From Papilionanthe hookeriana x Papilionanthe teres (taxonomy: Eukaryota > Streptophyta > Magnoliopsida > Asparagales > Orchidaceae), in NCBI GenBank assembly GCA_022702705.1, contig CM040433.1, positions 19,228,682-19,292,681 on the forward strand: a stretch of 64,000 nucleotides of DNA, written 5' to 3'. The notes beneath the pieces were generated by a model that was not told the DNA's origin, did not search any database, and worked only from the letters and a program-made list of their open reading frames with translations. Positions 23,161 through 34,600 of the stretch are shown piece after piece. Both the position numbers and the translations under genes were made by a program. The first letter of the stretch is position 1, and each line of letters opens with the position of its first letter.

Positions 23161-26044
23161 CGGTAAACATGCATTGAAATTGGCTCAAACTAAATGGAGA
23201 ATCTCTGGAAGCTCGGGAGGAAGAGTGAGTCCATACCTTTGCTCGCAGAAGTGAAGCTTCGATCCGAGAGTTGTGTCACGTTCGATTGGGTCCAAGCAAG
23301 CTTCGATGAAGTCCCTTGGCCCAGTGAATCGCCTAGGTACAAAAGTGACCACGACCGATCACAAAGCTTGGAGGCCGGAAGTAATGGATGGCCTCGGTGA
23401 GGGGGCTTTTGCCGGGAAACTTCTCATCTTGGTCCGGTGAAGGTGTAGAGTCAATCAATTTGAGGATTGGCTCACCGTGGTGAAGTGTCCCGGTTTTAGG
23501 CTCGGATTTCAACTCTCGAATCGAGCTCACGAGAGGAAATGGCAGGGGGATTTCGGTGGGGATCAAGTTCTCTATGTGTAGAGAGTGGTCTCGGGATGAT
23601 TTTGGCGGTGGTTTCGGTAAGGTTTGGTTCAGCACCTCTCTTGGCCGAGAGGAGGGGGTGTTTAAATAAGAGAGGCTGGAGGGCCTCCTGTGGGGTTTAA
23701 GGGTTGGGATCACTGCTCTGGTGAGGAGAAGAACAGCTGCAATGGCCATTTGGAGTGAGGCAGCTCAGCAAGGTGGAATTCCAAAATTTGGCTCCTCCCA
23801 AGGTCTCGGCCATGGTGTTTTCCGGCGGCTCAGGTGGCTGGCCGGCAGGCAAGGGTCACCCTCAAGCTCAGGTGGGTCAGGTCTGGGGTTTTGTGTAGGC
23901 AATTGAGCTTTTCCATGTGTCAAAAGCTTGATTTAAAATGGAATAGGGGAAGGCCAATTTTGGCTTGATTTGGTCAAGTCTACCTTTTGGGCTTGGTTCA
24001 CCCTTCAAGGTGGCTTTGGGTGTTGTGGGGAGTCAAAGGAATCACTGGTTTGGCATGAGAAGTCCTTATCCAAATATATTTGGATTAAATTTGGGTTAAG
24101 GTGAAACATGTTTAAGGTTAATGACTTTTAGGAGGTGCTTAAAGGACCTCCTCCTTTTGCCATTTAAGGAGGGTTGACAAATTAGAGATTCTCATGGCTT
24201 GCCAATGGCTTACATGTGGCTTCATGGCTCCATATGTCTTCGGGAAAAGATTTGGTCAATTTCATAAAAAAAGGATTTTGTGAATTTTGGCATTTTGATG
24301 GGAATTGTTATGAGGCTTGATTTGGAATTGTTTAATTGATAAATTAGGACTTTAGGAATGATTTTATATTGAATGTGTGATGAGGGAAAGTGTCATGTGG
24401 GCTTTTGATTGATTTGGGCTTTTGAATTTGGTGGAAGTGGGCTTTTAGGAAGGTTTAAGGGAGTGGGCCTTTATGTTTAACAATGGGCTTTTAGATGAAA
24501 AATTTTGCAAAGGGCCATGCCAAATAAATGTTGAGTTTAGTTTAAGGATGGGTCTTGAATGATTTGAAGCAAATTTGAGGTAGTTTGGAATTGAATTGGG
24601 TCGAATTTGGGTTCATTCTGGTAAATGGGCCAATGTAGGTCAAATTGGGCTAATTTGGGCCAATGTTGGGCTAGGGTTGAAATTGATGTAAAATTAATGT
24701 TGGGAAATGTTTATGGGAGTGTTTAAAAGAGGTTTTAACTTTGGTTGGGTTTTGGTTTTGGGACTTGGGCTTATTTGGGTTAAGTTTGGGTTTAGGTCAA
24801 AATTGGGCTTTTTGGTTTTGGGTTGAATTTGAGTGGGGTTTGGGTCCAAATTTTGGGCAAATTATGTTAGTGTTTTGTTCGTGGGGATGTTAGGGAAAGT
24901 TTAGAAAAGGTTTGGGGTCAATTGGAGTTGAATTGGTTTGGTTTGGGCTAAGTTTGGGTCATGGGTCCAAATCGGGCTTTAAGGTCAAAAGTGAAATCGA
25001 TTCAAATGTTAATCAAATTGGACTTGGATTTGGTCTAGATTGATATTGTGGATATTAATTTGAAGTTTAGAATTGAATTGGACCAAAATTGGGGTCAATT
25101 GGGTAGATTTGGTTTGACATTGGGTTCACTTGGGTTAAGAATGGGCTAAATTGAGGTTTTTGGTAAAAATGGGGTAAATTGACAAAATTGGCCCATGGTG
25201 TAGTTGGACAAAATGAAATCAGAAATATTTGGGATTTTCTGGAATTTTCTGGGAATTTTCTGAATTTTTGGATTTTTAGGTCAAGAGGGGCATTTTGGTA
25301 ATTTGGAGGGTATTGGGGGATACTTTTGGAATTTTTGGTATTTTTGGCTATGGATGATCAATTTGATTGGTGAGGAAATGTTCAAGGTTAATTTTGGAGA
25401 ATTTTGGGTGATTTGGAAATTTTGGAAGATTTGGGCAATTTTAAGGGCTTTTGGTAGGTTTGATTGGTGTAGAGGTCTCTGGGTCAAAAATTGAAATTTT
25501 GGAAGAATGAAGATTGATCAAATATGAGTGAAATGGAATCACTTTGGTTGAGCCATGAAGTCATATTAAGCCTATACAAGCCATGAGAGGACTCATTTGA
25601 GGCATTCACTATGTTGTTCCTAACCCTCTTAACCAGGGGCTTAGGGGTTAAGGTCCATCCATATGAATTACCTACATGAGTCAAGGAGTCAAGTTGGGTA
25701 GGGGTGTGGTTTTAGGATTTGGATTGTGTGTGTGAGAGTGTAGAGTATGAGTGTAGTGAGTGTGTAAGTCAACCCTCACTGCATCAAGCCACCTGTGGTG
25801 GTCCTAAGGCCAAAGAGTCCTATAGGGAACTCATCCTTTAAACCTTCACTTTTGATCTCAACCCTCTAGGTGATTAGGGGTCTACAATCAAGCTTGTGGG
25901 GTTTGCAGGGAGGCAAGAATTGGTTTAAATTTCTAAGGGATTGGTACCAATTCTAGTCCTCTAAGATAGTCAAAGGAAAAGCCTAAGGCTAGATCCTAAA
26001 CACTAAAGAGGGAAGAGAAGACCTCATCAAAAATGAGGTCAACA

Positions 26045-26097
26045 GTCCCTATCACAGGTAGACCGTTGATACTTTATATGGCGGCATTAGACGAGTC
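26045..26097 (+). pseudogene. RNase H slice of gypsy G between LTRs B and C
   Basis: Fifty-three bases that read VPITGRPLILYMAALDES in the polyprotein frame, the RT thumb to RNase H start of Ty3-gypsy pol. The slice carries the right copy of the B duplication (26045-26049) and the left copy of the C duplication GAGTC (26093-26097). It is the key evidence for two separate insertions. Confidence 0.88.
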
Positions 26098-26420
26098 TGA
26101 TGGCGGTGTCGTTGCCGTGTCGGAGATTTTCTAGGTGTCGATTGCGATTTAAAGTCGCCACTCTGTTTATCTATAATATTGCCCTAATCTTTAATAAATC
26201 TTATTTCTTTAGATCCTATAAAAGAATCTTTATATAATAAGAAATTTGAAGAAAATAAGGGCTAATAATATAGAAAACAGTAGAAAAAGAGATGTCGGTG
26301 ATAATCCTTAAAATAAATATTCTAGAATTGTCTTATCTTAGAAATTTTATATAAGGATAATAAAATTTTGGTATCCAGAGATTTCTAGATATAATATATA
26401 TTCTGAGTTCTTTAAATCTC

Positions 26421-26442
26421 CTATAGGAGCAAGCTTCTATAG
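26421..26442. promoter_or_regulatory. Conserved U5-region hairpin, copy 5 (C)
   Basis: Arms CTATAGGAG and CTTCTATAG around CAAG. Two stem positions differ from A1 on both sides of the stem, one change being compensatory. Preserved although surrounding sequence has largely diverged. Confidence 0.6.
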
Positions 26443-26469
26443 TTAATTATATCTTAGGCAATTTATAAT

Positions 26470-26791
26470 TGTCTAAGAAAACTTCTGACTAATGTTAATC
26501 ACTTATTTTCTAAAGAGTTTTTAAGGAAAGATGTACCAACTATCAATCCTAAATGTCATTTTGTTTTGTTAATTTTGTTTTGTCATTTTTTATTCTATCA
26601 TGTCATTCTGATGTTATTTAGTTGGAGAATTGTCTAAGAAAACTTCTGACTAATGTTAATCACTTGTTTTCTAAAGAGTTTTTAAGGAAAGATGTACCAA
26701 CTATCAATCCTAAATGTCATTTTGTTTTGTTAATTTTGTTTTGTCATTTTTTATTCTATCATGTCATTTTGATGTTATTTAGTTGGAGATG
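26470..26791. repeat. 161-bp tandem duplication in LTR C
   Basis: Two adjacent, almost identical copies starting at GTCTAAGAAAACTTCTGAC (26471 and 26632). Their near identity shows the duplication is recent compared with the age of the LTR. Confidence 0.88.
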
Positions 26792-27058
26792 TTAATTTTA
26801 TTATTTAGTTGTGTTTCATTTTGTTTTGATTTTACGGTTATTCTAAAAGTTTCAGGTTTTATGTTTATCCTAAAAGTTTTAGGTTTACATTTTTTGGTTT
26901 GTGTCATTTTTCTATTTGTCATTTTTGTTTTGTAAATTTTGATTTTGTTGTTGTCCCGTCTATGTCGTCCCGCAAAATAGTAGTTAAGACACCCTATAAG
27001 ATATAAATAAAATCTAAAGCGAAACTTATCTTCATCCCGCAAAGGAAACATCGTCGTG

Positions 27059-27060
<2 letters not shown>

Positions 27061-27117
<57 letters not shown>
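27061..27117. repeat. AT dinucleotide microsatellite
   Basis: About 28 uninterrupted AT units. It separates the U5-like part of LTR C from the tandem-array part. Confidence 0.95.
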
Positions 27118-27118
<1 letters not shown>

Positions 27119-27599
27119 GGGTAAAATGTATGTTATTTCAGAGTTGTCGGATGTCCAAGTCTGGTTGAAATCTAGGTTTAGATTTATGTCAATTTATGTC
27201 GATTTGGGTTGAATTTTGAATTTTATGTCGATTCTTGTTTGATTAAAGGTTTTATGTCAATTTAGATTTTATATGTTAGTTTATGTCGAGTCGATTTAAG
27301 TCAAACTTATGATTTATGTCGAGTTAAATTAATTTGGGTTCAATTTATATTAGATTGAACTCAAATTCAATGTTAAGTCTAATATGAGTTGGACCTAAAT
27401 TTAGATTTGACTTCAATTTAAGTTAGGTTAAATTCAAGTTTTGGATTTAACTTAAGTTTAGTATAGATTGAACTTAAATTGGATTTAACTTAAGATTTGG
27501 GTTTGACTTAGATTGAATTTGAGCTCAATTTAGGTTGAACTCAATATTTAGTTGAATTTGATTTAGGTTAAACTTAAAATCGAGTTAGGTTTGTTTTAA

Positions 27600-28825
27600 G
27601 TCGACCTTAATATTTTAAATTAAACTTTTTTTTTGTCGAAATAAGTTCAATTTAGATTGAACTTAAGTTCGATTTGGGTTAAGCTCAATATTGAGTTGAG
27701 TTTGATTTAAATTAAACTTAATGTTTTTTGTCAAAATAAGTTTAATTTAGATTGAACTTAATGTTGGATTAAGTTCGATTTGTGTTAAGCTTAATATTTA
27801 GTTGAGTTTGTTTTAAATCAAACTTATTGTTTTTGTCAAAATAAGTTCAATTTAGATTAAACTTAATGTTGGATTAAGTTCGATTTGGGTCGAACTTAAT
27901 ATTTAATTGAATTTGATTTAAATTAAACTTAATATTATTGTCAAAATAAGTTCAATTCAGATTGAACTTAATGTTGGATTAAGTTTGATTTAGGTGGAAC
28001 TTAATATTGAATTGAGTTTAATTTAAATCAAACTTAATGTTTTTGTCAAAATAAGTTCAATTTAGATTGAACTTAATGTTGCATTAAGTTCAATTTGGGT
28101 CGAACTTAATATTGAATTGAGTTTGATTTAAATCAAACTTAATGTTTTTGTCAAAATAAGTTCAATTTAGATTGAACTTAATGTTGGATTAAGTTTGATT
28201 TGGGTCTAAGTTAATATTGAATTGAGTTTGATGTAAATCAAACTTAATGTTTTTGTCAAAATAAGTTTAATTTGATTGAACTTAATGTTGGATTAAGTTC
28301 GATTTGGGTCAAACTTAATATTTAATTGAGTTTGATTTAAATCAAACTTAATGTTTTTGTCAAAATAAGTTCAATTTAGATTGAACTTAATGTTGGATTA
28401 AGTTCGATTTGGGTCAAACTTAATATTGAATTGAGTTTGATTTAGGTCAAATTTTTTAATTGATTTGGGTGTTGGATTAAGTTTGATTTGGTTCGAACTT
28501 AATATTGAGTTAAGTTCGATTTAAACCAAGCTTAATATTTTTGTCAAAATAAGTTCAATTTTAGATTAAAATTAATATTGAATTAAGTTCGATTCACGTC
28601 GAACTTAATATTCAGTTAAGTTTGATTTAAATAAAACTTAATATTTTTGTTGAAATAAGTTCAATTTAGATTGAACGTAATGTCGAATTAAGTTTAATTT
28701 AAATCAAACTTAATATTTTTGTCAAAATAAGTTCAATTTAGATTGAATTTAATGTGGTTTGATTTAGGTCAAATTTTTGAATTGATTTGGGTGTTGAATT
28801 AAGTTCGATTTGGGTTGAACTTAAT
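27600..28825. repeat. 105-bp tandem array with three hairpins per monomer
   Basis: The word TTTTGTCAAAATAAGTT recurs with spacing 105, 105, 105, 105, 104 between 27831 and 28364, about eleven monomers in all. A typical monomer contains TTAAGTTCGA/TCGAACTTAA around TTTGGG, the palindrome GTTTGATTTAAATCAAAC, and TAAGTTCAAT/ATTGAACTTA around TTAG. Looser copies of the same words run back to 27160. No reading frame. It lies in LTR C at the place of the AATTT tract of A1 and B. Confidence 0.88.
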
Positions 28826-29345
28826 ATTTTGTTAAGTTAGATTCAAGTTAGGTTGAACCTAAACTTATGATTGATTCAAGTTCAATATGGGTTGAACTCA
28901 AGTTTGATTTAGGTTTAAATTAAGTTAGACTCAAGTTAGGTTGAACCTAGACTTAAGGTTGACTTAAGTTCAATATGGGTTGAATTCAAGTTTGATTTAT
29001 GTTTAAGTTAAGTTAGGTTCAAGTTAGGTTGAACCTAGACTTAAGATTAGATTAAGTTCAATATGGGTTGAACTCAAGTTTGGTTTAGGTTGAAATTAAT
29101 TTAGGTTCAAGTTGTGTTGAACCTAGATTAAGGATGGCTTAAGTTCAATATGGGTTGAACTCAAGTTTGGTTTAGGTTTAAATTAAGTTAGGTTCAAGTT
29201 AGGTTGAACCTAGACTTAAGGTTGACTTAAATTCAATATGGGTTGAACTCAAGTTTGGTTTAGGTTTAAATTAAGTTAGGTTGAACCTAGACTTAAGGTT
29301 GACTTAAGTTCGATATGGATTGAACTCAAGTTTGATTTAAGTTTG
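28826..29345. repeat. ~88-bp tandem array
   Basis: GTTGAACTCAAGTTTG-like words recur at 28891, 28980, 29067, 29154, 29242 and 29319 (spacings 89, 87, 87, 88, 77). Monomers hold AGTTCAA/TTGAACT around TATGGG and AGGTTCAA/TTGAACCT around GTTAGG. Confidence 0.82.
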
Positions 29346-29369
29346 AACTTGAATTAGATTTAATTAATT

Positions 29370-29690
29370 AATTAGATTAGGGTTAAGTTCAATTGGTTTT
29401 AAAGTAATTAAACCTAATATGGGTAAGGTTTAATTGATTAATTGGACTTAATTAGGGTTAAGTCAATTGGGTTTAGAGTAATTAAACCTAATTTGGGTAA
29501 GGTTTAATTGGTTAATTGGACTTAATTAGAGTTAAGTTCAGTTAGTTTTTGTTTAATTAAACCTAACTTGGCTAAGGTTTAATTGGTTAATTGAACTTAA
29601 TTAGGGTTAAGTCCAATTGGTTTTAGTTTAATTAAACCTAATTTAGGTAAGGCATAATTGGTTAATTGGATTTAATTAGGGTTATTAAGT
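29370..29690. repeat. ~74-bp tandem array
   Basis: AATTAAACCTAA words recur with spacing 73-76 (29411, 29484, 29560, 29634). A monomer has AATTGGACTTAA/TTAAGTCCAATT around TTAGGG, and AATTAAACC/GGTTTAATT. Four to five copies. Confidence 0.8.
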
Positions 29691-31045
29691 TAAACCTAAT
29701 GTGATGAAGGTCTAACTTTTTTTAATTAGGTCTAATTGGTTTCTTAGACCTAATTAGGGTTTATTAAGTTAAACCTAATGTGATTAAGGTCTAACTTGGC
29801 TTAATTAGGTCTAATTGGTGTCTTAGACCTAATTAGCATTTATTAAGTTAAACTTAATGTGATTAAGGTTTAATTAGGTTTAATTGATGTCTTAGACCTA
29901 ATAAGGGTTTATTAAGTTAAACCTAATGTGATTAAGGTCTAACTTGGTTTAATTAGGTCTAATTGGTCTCCTAGACCTAATTAGGGTTTATTAAGTTAAA
30001 CCTAATGTGATTAAGGTCTAACTTAGTTTAATTAGGTCTAATTGGTGTCTTAGACCTAATTAGGTTTTATTAAGTTAAACCTAATGTGATTAAGGTTTAA
30101 CTTGGTTTAATTAGGTCTAATTGGTGTCTTAGACCTAATTAGGGTTTATTAAGTTAAACCTAATGTGATTTAAGGTTTAATTAGGTCTAATTGGTGTCTT
30201 AGACCTAATTAGGGTTTATTAAGTTAAACCTAATGTGATTAAGGTCTAACTTGCTTTAATTAGGTTTAATTGGTGTCTTAGACCTAATTAGGGGTTTTTA
30301 AGTTAAACCTAATGTGATTAAGGTCTAACTTAGTTTAATTAGGTCTAATTGGTGTCTTAGACCTAATTAGGGTTTATTAAGTTAAACCTAATGTGATTAA
30401 GGTCTAATTGGTGTCTTAGACCTAATTAGGGTTTATTAAGTTAAACCTAATGTGATTAAGGTCTAACTTGGTTTAATTAGGTCTAATTGGTGTCTTAGAC
30501 TTAATTAGGTTTATTAAGTTAAACCTAATGCGATTAAGGTCTAACTTGGTTTAATTAGGTCTAATTGGTGTCTTAGACCTAATTAGGGTTTATTAAGTTA
30601 AACCTAATGTGATTAAGGTCTAACTTGGTTTAATTAGGTCTAGTTGGTGTCTTAGACCTAATCAGGGTTTATTAAGTTAAACCTAATGTGATTAAGGTCT
30701 AATTTGGATTAATTAGGTCTAAATGGTGTCCTAGACCTAATTAGGGTTTATTAAGTTAAACCTAATGTGATTAAGGTCTAATTTAGTTTAATTAGGTCTA
30801 ATTGATGTCTTAGACCTAATTAGGGTTTATTAAGTTAAACCTATTGTCATTAAGGTCTAACTTAGTTTAATTTGGTCTAATTGGTTCCTTAGACCTAATT
30901 AGGGTCTATTATGTTAAACCTAATGTGATTAAGGTCTAACTTGGTTTAATTAGGTCTAATTGGTGTCTTAAACCTAATTAGGGTTTATTAAGTTAAACCT
31001 AATGTGATTAAGGTCTAGCTTAGTTTAATTAGGTCTAATATAATA
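29690..31045. repeat. 79-bp tandem array with 13-bp perfect hairpin and telo-box
   Basis: TAGACCTAAT recurs at 29972, 30051 and 30130 with a 79-base period; about seventeen monomers, a few with internal deletions. Each typical monomer has TAATTAGGTCTAA and TTAGACCTAATTA (perfect 13-bp arms) around TTGGTGTC, and the word TTAGGGTTTA, which contains a plant telo-box. A second, wider dyad TTAAACC...GGTTTAA surrounds part of the unit. Confidence 0.9.
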
Positions 31046-31744
31046 TTTGATTGACTCAATATGTATTTTAGGGTTATAATTTAATAACATAATTAAGTTT
31101 ATTTTGTTTTTAATTTTAATTTAAATTTTGAGATTAAACTTATTGTCATAAGGCTTACTTGAGTTAATTAAATTTAGTGTATTCTTAAACTTAATTAAAA
31201 ATTGATTTTTTTTGTTATTAAACCTATTGTCTTAAGGTTTAATTAAGGTTAAACCTAATCATGGTTGATCATGAATCTATTGCAAGTTAGACTCAATTTT
31301 GACTTGACTCATTGTGGAATGGGTTAAGTTGGGTGAAGGAGTGATTTTTAGGTTTTTAAAATTATTAATTTATAATAAAATTTAATCTAAATTTTAAAAT
31401 ATAATTTCAATTTTTCAAAAGGACTAAAACTTATCATTTTAGGGTTTTTATCTGTCACCCGAAATTGCTTAGCCAATTCTCACTTTTATTTTCTTTAATT
31501 TCTAATTATTATAATTATTTTTATAATTATTACAAAAGTCACTTAGAAATTAAAGAATAATACCCTAAAGAACTTTTCTGTCCTTAAGAAAATAAGGGGA
31601 TGTGTATTATGATAAAAGTATAATTTTGTGAGAGTTTCATATTTTTTAAAATTATAATTAATTTCTAATAATTAAATTACTCCAGCGAGTAATTAATTAA
31701 ATTAAAATAAAATTTAAATAAAAAATAAAAAATTTTAATTCCAC

Positions 31745-32120
31745 ATTATTCTCCTCTTTCTCCTGAATCCAATGGTATTTTTATTTTATTTTTGTGATTG
31801 TTGTGTGCAAAGTTATGGATTTTTGATTGGTTTAAGATTAAACTGAATTAACTTAAACTAGAAAATCCAAAGCCTGCCGCGTGTCCTCGGACGGATCGAA
31901 TACGCGGTTGATCCGCTGTGGGCAACCAAACAGCGGAGTGGCTGGGTTTTAATCTCAGCTGTTAACTTTAAAAACACGAGTTCATATAGCAGAGGGTCAT
32001 CTTCCTCGTTTCTTCTGTTCCCGCATACCGTCCATGTTCTAGGGACAATATCTCGCTCTATTCTTGATGAAATCGAGCGATGTTTGTTCCTACACGATCG
32101 CCTTGAATAGAAGAACATAT
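31745..32120 (-). promoter_or_regulatory. Conserved core block and CG-rich zone of LTR C
   Basis: ATTATTCTCCTCT, then GGTATTTTTATTTTATTTTT and GCAAAGTTATG match the blocks at 3855 and 22733. The CG-rich zone 31860-32110 follows, with the aligned word ACCGTCCATGTTCT. Kept in all four LTR copies that cover it. Confidence 0.4.
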
Positions 32121-33819
32121 CAATACAGATATGTGGGGGTTTTGAATTAATTTGTTTCAGAAAGCATGGAGGCCGAAAACCATTATTGCCCAAAATTCCA
32201 TACCTTGGCCACAGTTGCTTTAAGCTCGATTTAATTGGTTTGGTAGCTTCGTTTGGACCTGAGAAGGTGATTCTCCAACTCAATTTGAGTTTAAATTGGG
32301 TATTGGTACGACTTTCACCAAAAGGCGGGTCGGTTTGGGGGAGTTGATCAATCAGTAGCTTAGAGGCCTTGGAAATGGTTGGATTTGATCAGGATTGTCA
32401 TCTTTTGATCCCTAATTAATGTTAGAATAGTTAATTTATAGTTTTGTTAATTTTGATTTCACAATTGCAAAATGTCTTGGTTCAGGCTAATTCGGGTGCA
32501 CTCGGGTTAATCAAATTGAGGGAATTTAGCTAGTTTTAGGGTTGGGTTTTATTTGGGATCTATTGCTTAGGTTCTAAACTGAAGATTTGCTGTTGAAAGT
32601 TTCTTGATTTGAGAAGCCTATAAGGTTTTGGATTTTCTCCCTTTCTTTCTTATAGTCAAGCTCTCGGTTAGCCTAATCAAAGGGATTAGGTGGGTTTAAA
32701 GGCTGGCTTTGGATTGGGTTGATTGTTAAGGTCATAAGAAGAGTTTTTGGTGTTGAAGGCCAGTGGATTTGGGCAAAGATTGGGCAGTTATGGCTCACTT
32801 CTTCCTCTCCTTTTTGTACTTGTGCTCACCCCTTTTTATAGCCATAACAAGGTCATGGCTAAGGCAGGAATCATTTGGGGAAGTTGCCAACTATGTCATT
32901 AATGTCTTTTGGATAAAATGGTGGCTGTTAAGGCAATTTAAAATTAAAAATTTGGAAGGTTTACCCATGGTTAATTCTTCTTGCTATTTTTATATTATGT
33001 GATGATAAACTTTACCATGGTTTTAAGGAATAGTTTGGTTAACCCTTTTCATTATTGGATGAAAGGGGAGGTGCTTGGTGCCTCACTCATTCATTCCTTT
33101 ATGTGTATGAAGAAAACTATGACACTTAAGTTGGCCACCTCATCGTGGTTATGATGATTTTTTAACCAAGGTGAAGGATAATTTTAAATGATGTATTTTA
33201 TCATTAAAGAATCCTTGAAGTTATCCAAATCCTTTTGTTCATGATCAGCAACCTCACCCCATGCAAGTGGATGAGTCATAGCTAGGGTTTGGGAAGGAAT
33301 GACACTTCATTTCTTCTCATGATTAAAATATCATCATGAGTTTAACCATGGTTAAAAATATTAAATTATAAATCATTAATGGGTTAACTTATTTTTGATG
33401 TGTCATACGGGTTGTGTCTAACCTATATGAGATCATCAATGATGTCATAACGAGTTTGAAATTTTTGAAACCAATTATTATGTCATGATTGGTGTCATGG
33501 GTCAAAATTCCATTTTATGCTCTTTTTTTTTAATTAATTATGTCATTAATTAAAAATGTTGGAAATTAGTTTATTAACCAATTAATTAATCAAAATAATT
33601 TTAAATTAATGATTTGATTAATTTGATGTCATTTTTTGGTTTAAAATTGAATTTTATCTTATTTCATGGCTTTTAATTATATTTTCATTTTAATTAATTA
33701 TTTATTTAATTAAAACATTGAAAATTATATTATTAGCCAATTAATTAATCAAAATAATTTTGGAATAATTACTTGATTAATTTATATTATTTTTTGATTC
33801 AATATTGAGTATTTTGACT

Positions 33820-34600
33820 AAATTTGATGAATGTTGACTAGGGTTGACTAATATTGACTCAGGTTGACCCAAGTTGACTTGGGTTGATCAATTCTAGTCT
33901 AAGAATGTTCAATGTGACTTTCTCAATCTTATCATGGTTGATTTGGTCACAAAATTAGTGGTTTTGTCATTTTGGGGTCTAAATTGGTCATGTTGACCAA
34001 ATTTAGGGCTTTGGTCAACCCAAAGGTCAATGTGGTGACACTTAGATTAATTTTTGGGTTACTTTGATCAATTTCAAGTTGATTATGTCAATTTCAGTCT
34101 TTGAAATTAATTTTGTGGTTAAAGGGGCAAGGGTTAGCCATTTTACCCAATTTTTTACTTATCTAGGTCAAGGGTTGACCAAAATTATCTTAATGGTCAT
34201 GGTGATGTCTTTAAGCGGTTAAATGAGTTATATTTCATTATTTTAGTGTCTTGATTGACTTGGTAGTCAATGGTTGGTCACTCGATAAAAAAATTAAAAA
34301 AAATGATCAATTTGACCAAAGTTGTCTTTTTATGTCAAAAGTTGATATATTGGGTCAAGAATTGATCATTTTGACAAAAATTGACTTTTTAAGTCAGAAG
34401 TTGACTTTTTAGGTCAATAGTTGTTCATTGGGTCAGGAATTGATCATTTTGACCAAAATTGACTTTTTAGGTCAAAAGTTGACTTATTGGGTTATTAGTT
34501 GATCATTGGGTCAGGAATTGATCATTTTGACCAAAATTAACTTTTTGAGTCAAAAGTTGACTTTTTAGGTTAAAAGTTGATCAAATCAAGTTTTTTCATT
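33820..34600. repeat. TTGAC/GGTCAA-rich degenerate repeat
   Basis: About eighteen TTGAC words on the + strand in 780 bases, plus several GTCAA. The part 34300-34590 has a loose repeat with GGTCAGGAATTGATCATTTT and TTGACCAAAATTGACTTTTT, including TTTTGACC/GGTCAAAA dyads. TTGAC(C/T) is the W-box core bound by plant WRKY factors; whether that matters here is unknown. Confidence 0.6.

Larger units (their letters stand above)
18635..26044 (-). mobile_element. Giant solo LTR B, 7,410 bp, target duplication GTCCC
   Basis: The gypsy frame reads ...PVLVVPI up to 18638 and resumes after 26044 with GTCCCTATC repeated, encoding VPITGRPLILYMAA. GTCCC at 18630-18634 and 26045-26049 is a 5-bp target duplication. 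In LTR sense the block starts TGTTGACCTC and ends GCCGATA (homologous to TGCTGACA of A2, so the terminal TG/CA mutated to TA). Inside: hairpin 19024-19045, AATTT tract 20765-21090, conserved block 22733-22785, GC-rich zone 22860-23110, TTGGG-rich zone 24280-25480. No primer site, polypurine tract or coding domain, and the two ends share no direct repeat, so it behaves as one LTR rather than an element with two. Confidence 0.8.

Noticed and set aside
23333..23749. 138-codon open frame on the minus strand in LTR B
   Set aside because: Not kept in frame in A1 or C, no domain, low-complexity Pro/Ser content; caused by the GC-rich zone.
18630..26053. A 9-bp target duplication GTCCCTATC (Mutator type) around block B
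   Set aside because: Only GTCCC is outside the LTR ends; TATC at the left is the LTR terminus (TGTCAGC in A2), and the match with TATC on the right is chance.
27600..31045. CRISPR-like array
   Set aside because: Direct tandem repeats without unique spacers, in a plant genome, no cas genes.
29690..31045. Interstitial telomere repeats
   Set aside because: The TTAGGGTTTA word occurs once per 79-bp monomer, not as (TTTAGGG)n.
31858..32283. 141-codon open frame on the minus strand in LTR C
   Set aside because: Same zone as above in another LTR, different frame and sequence; no domain.
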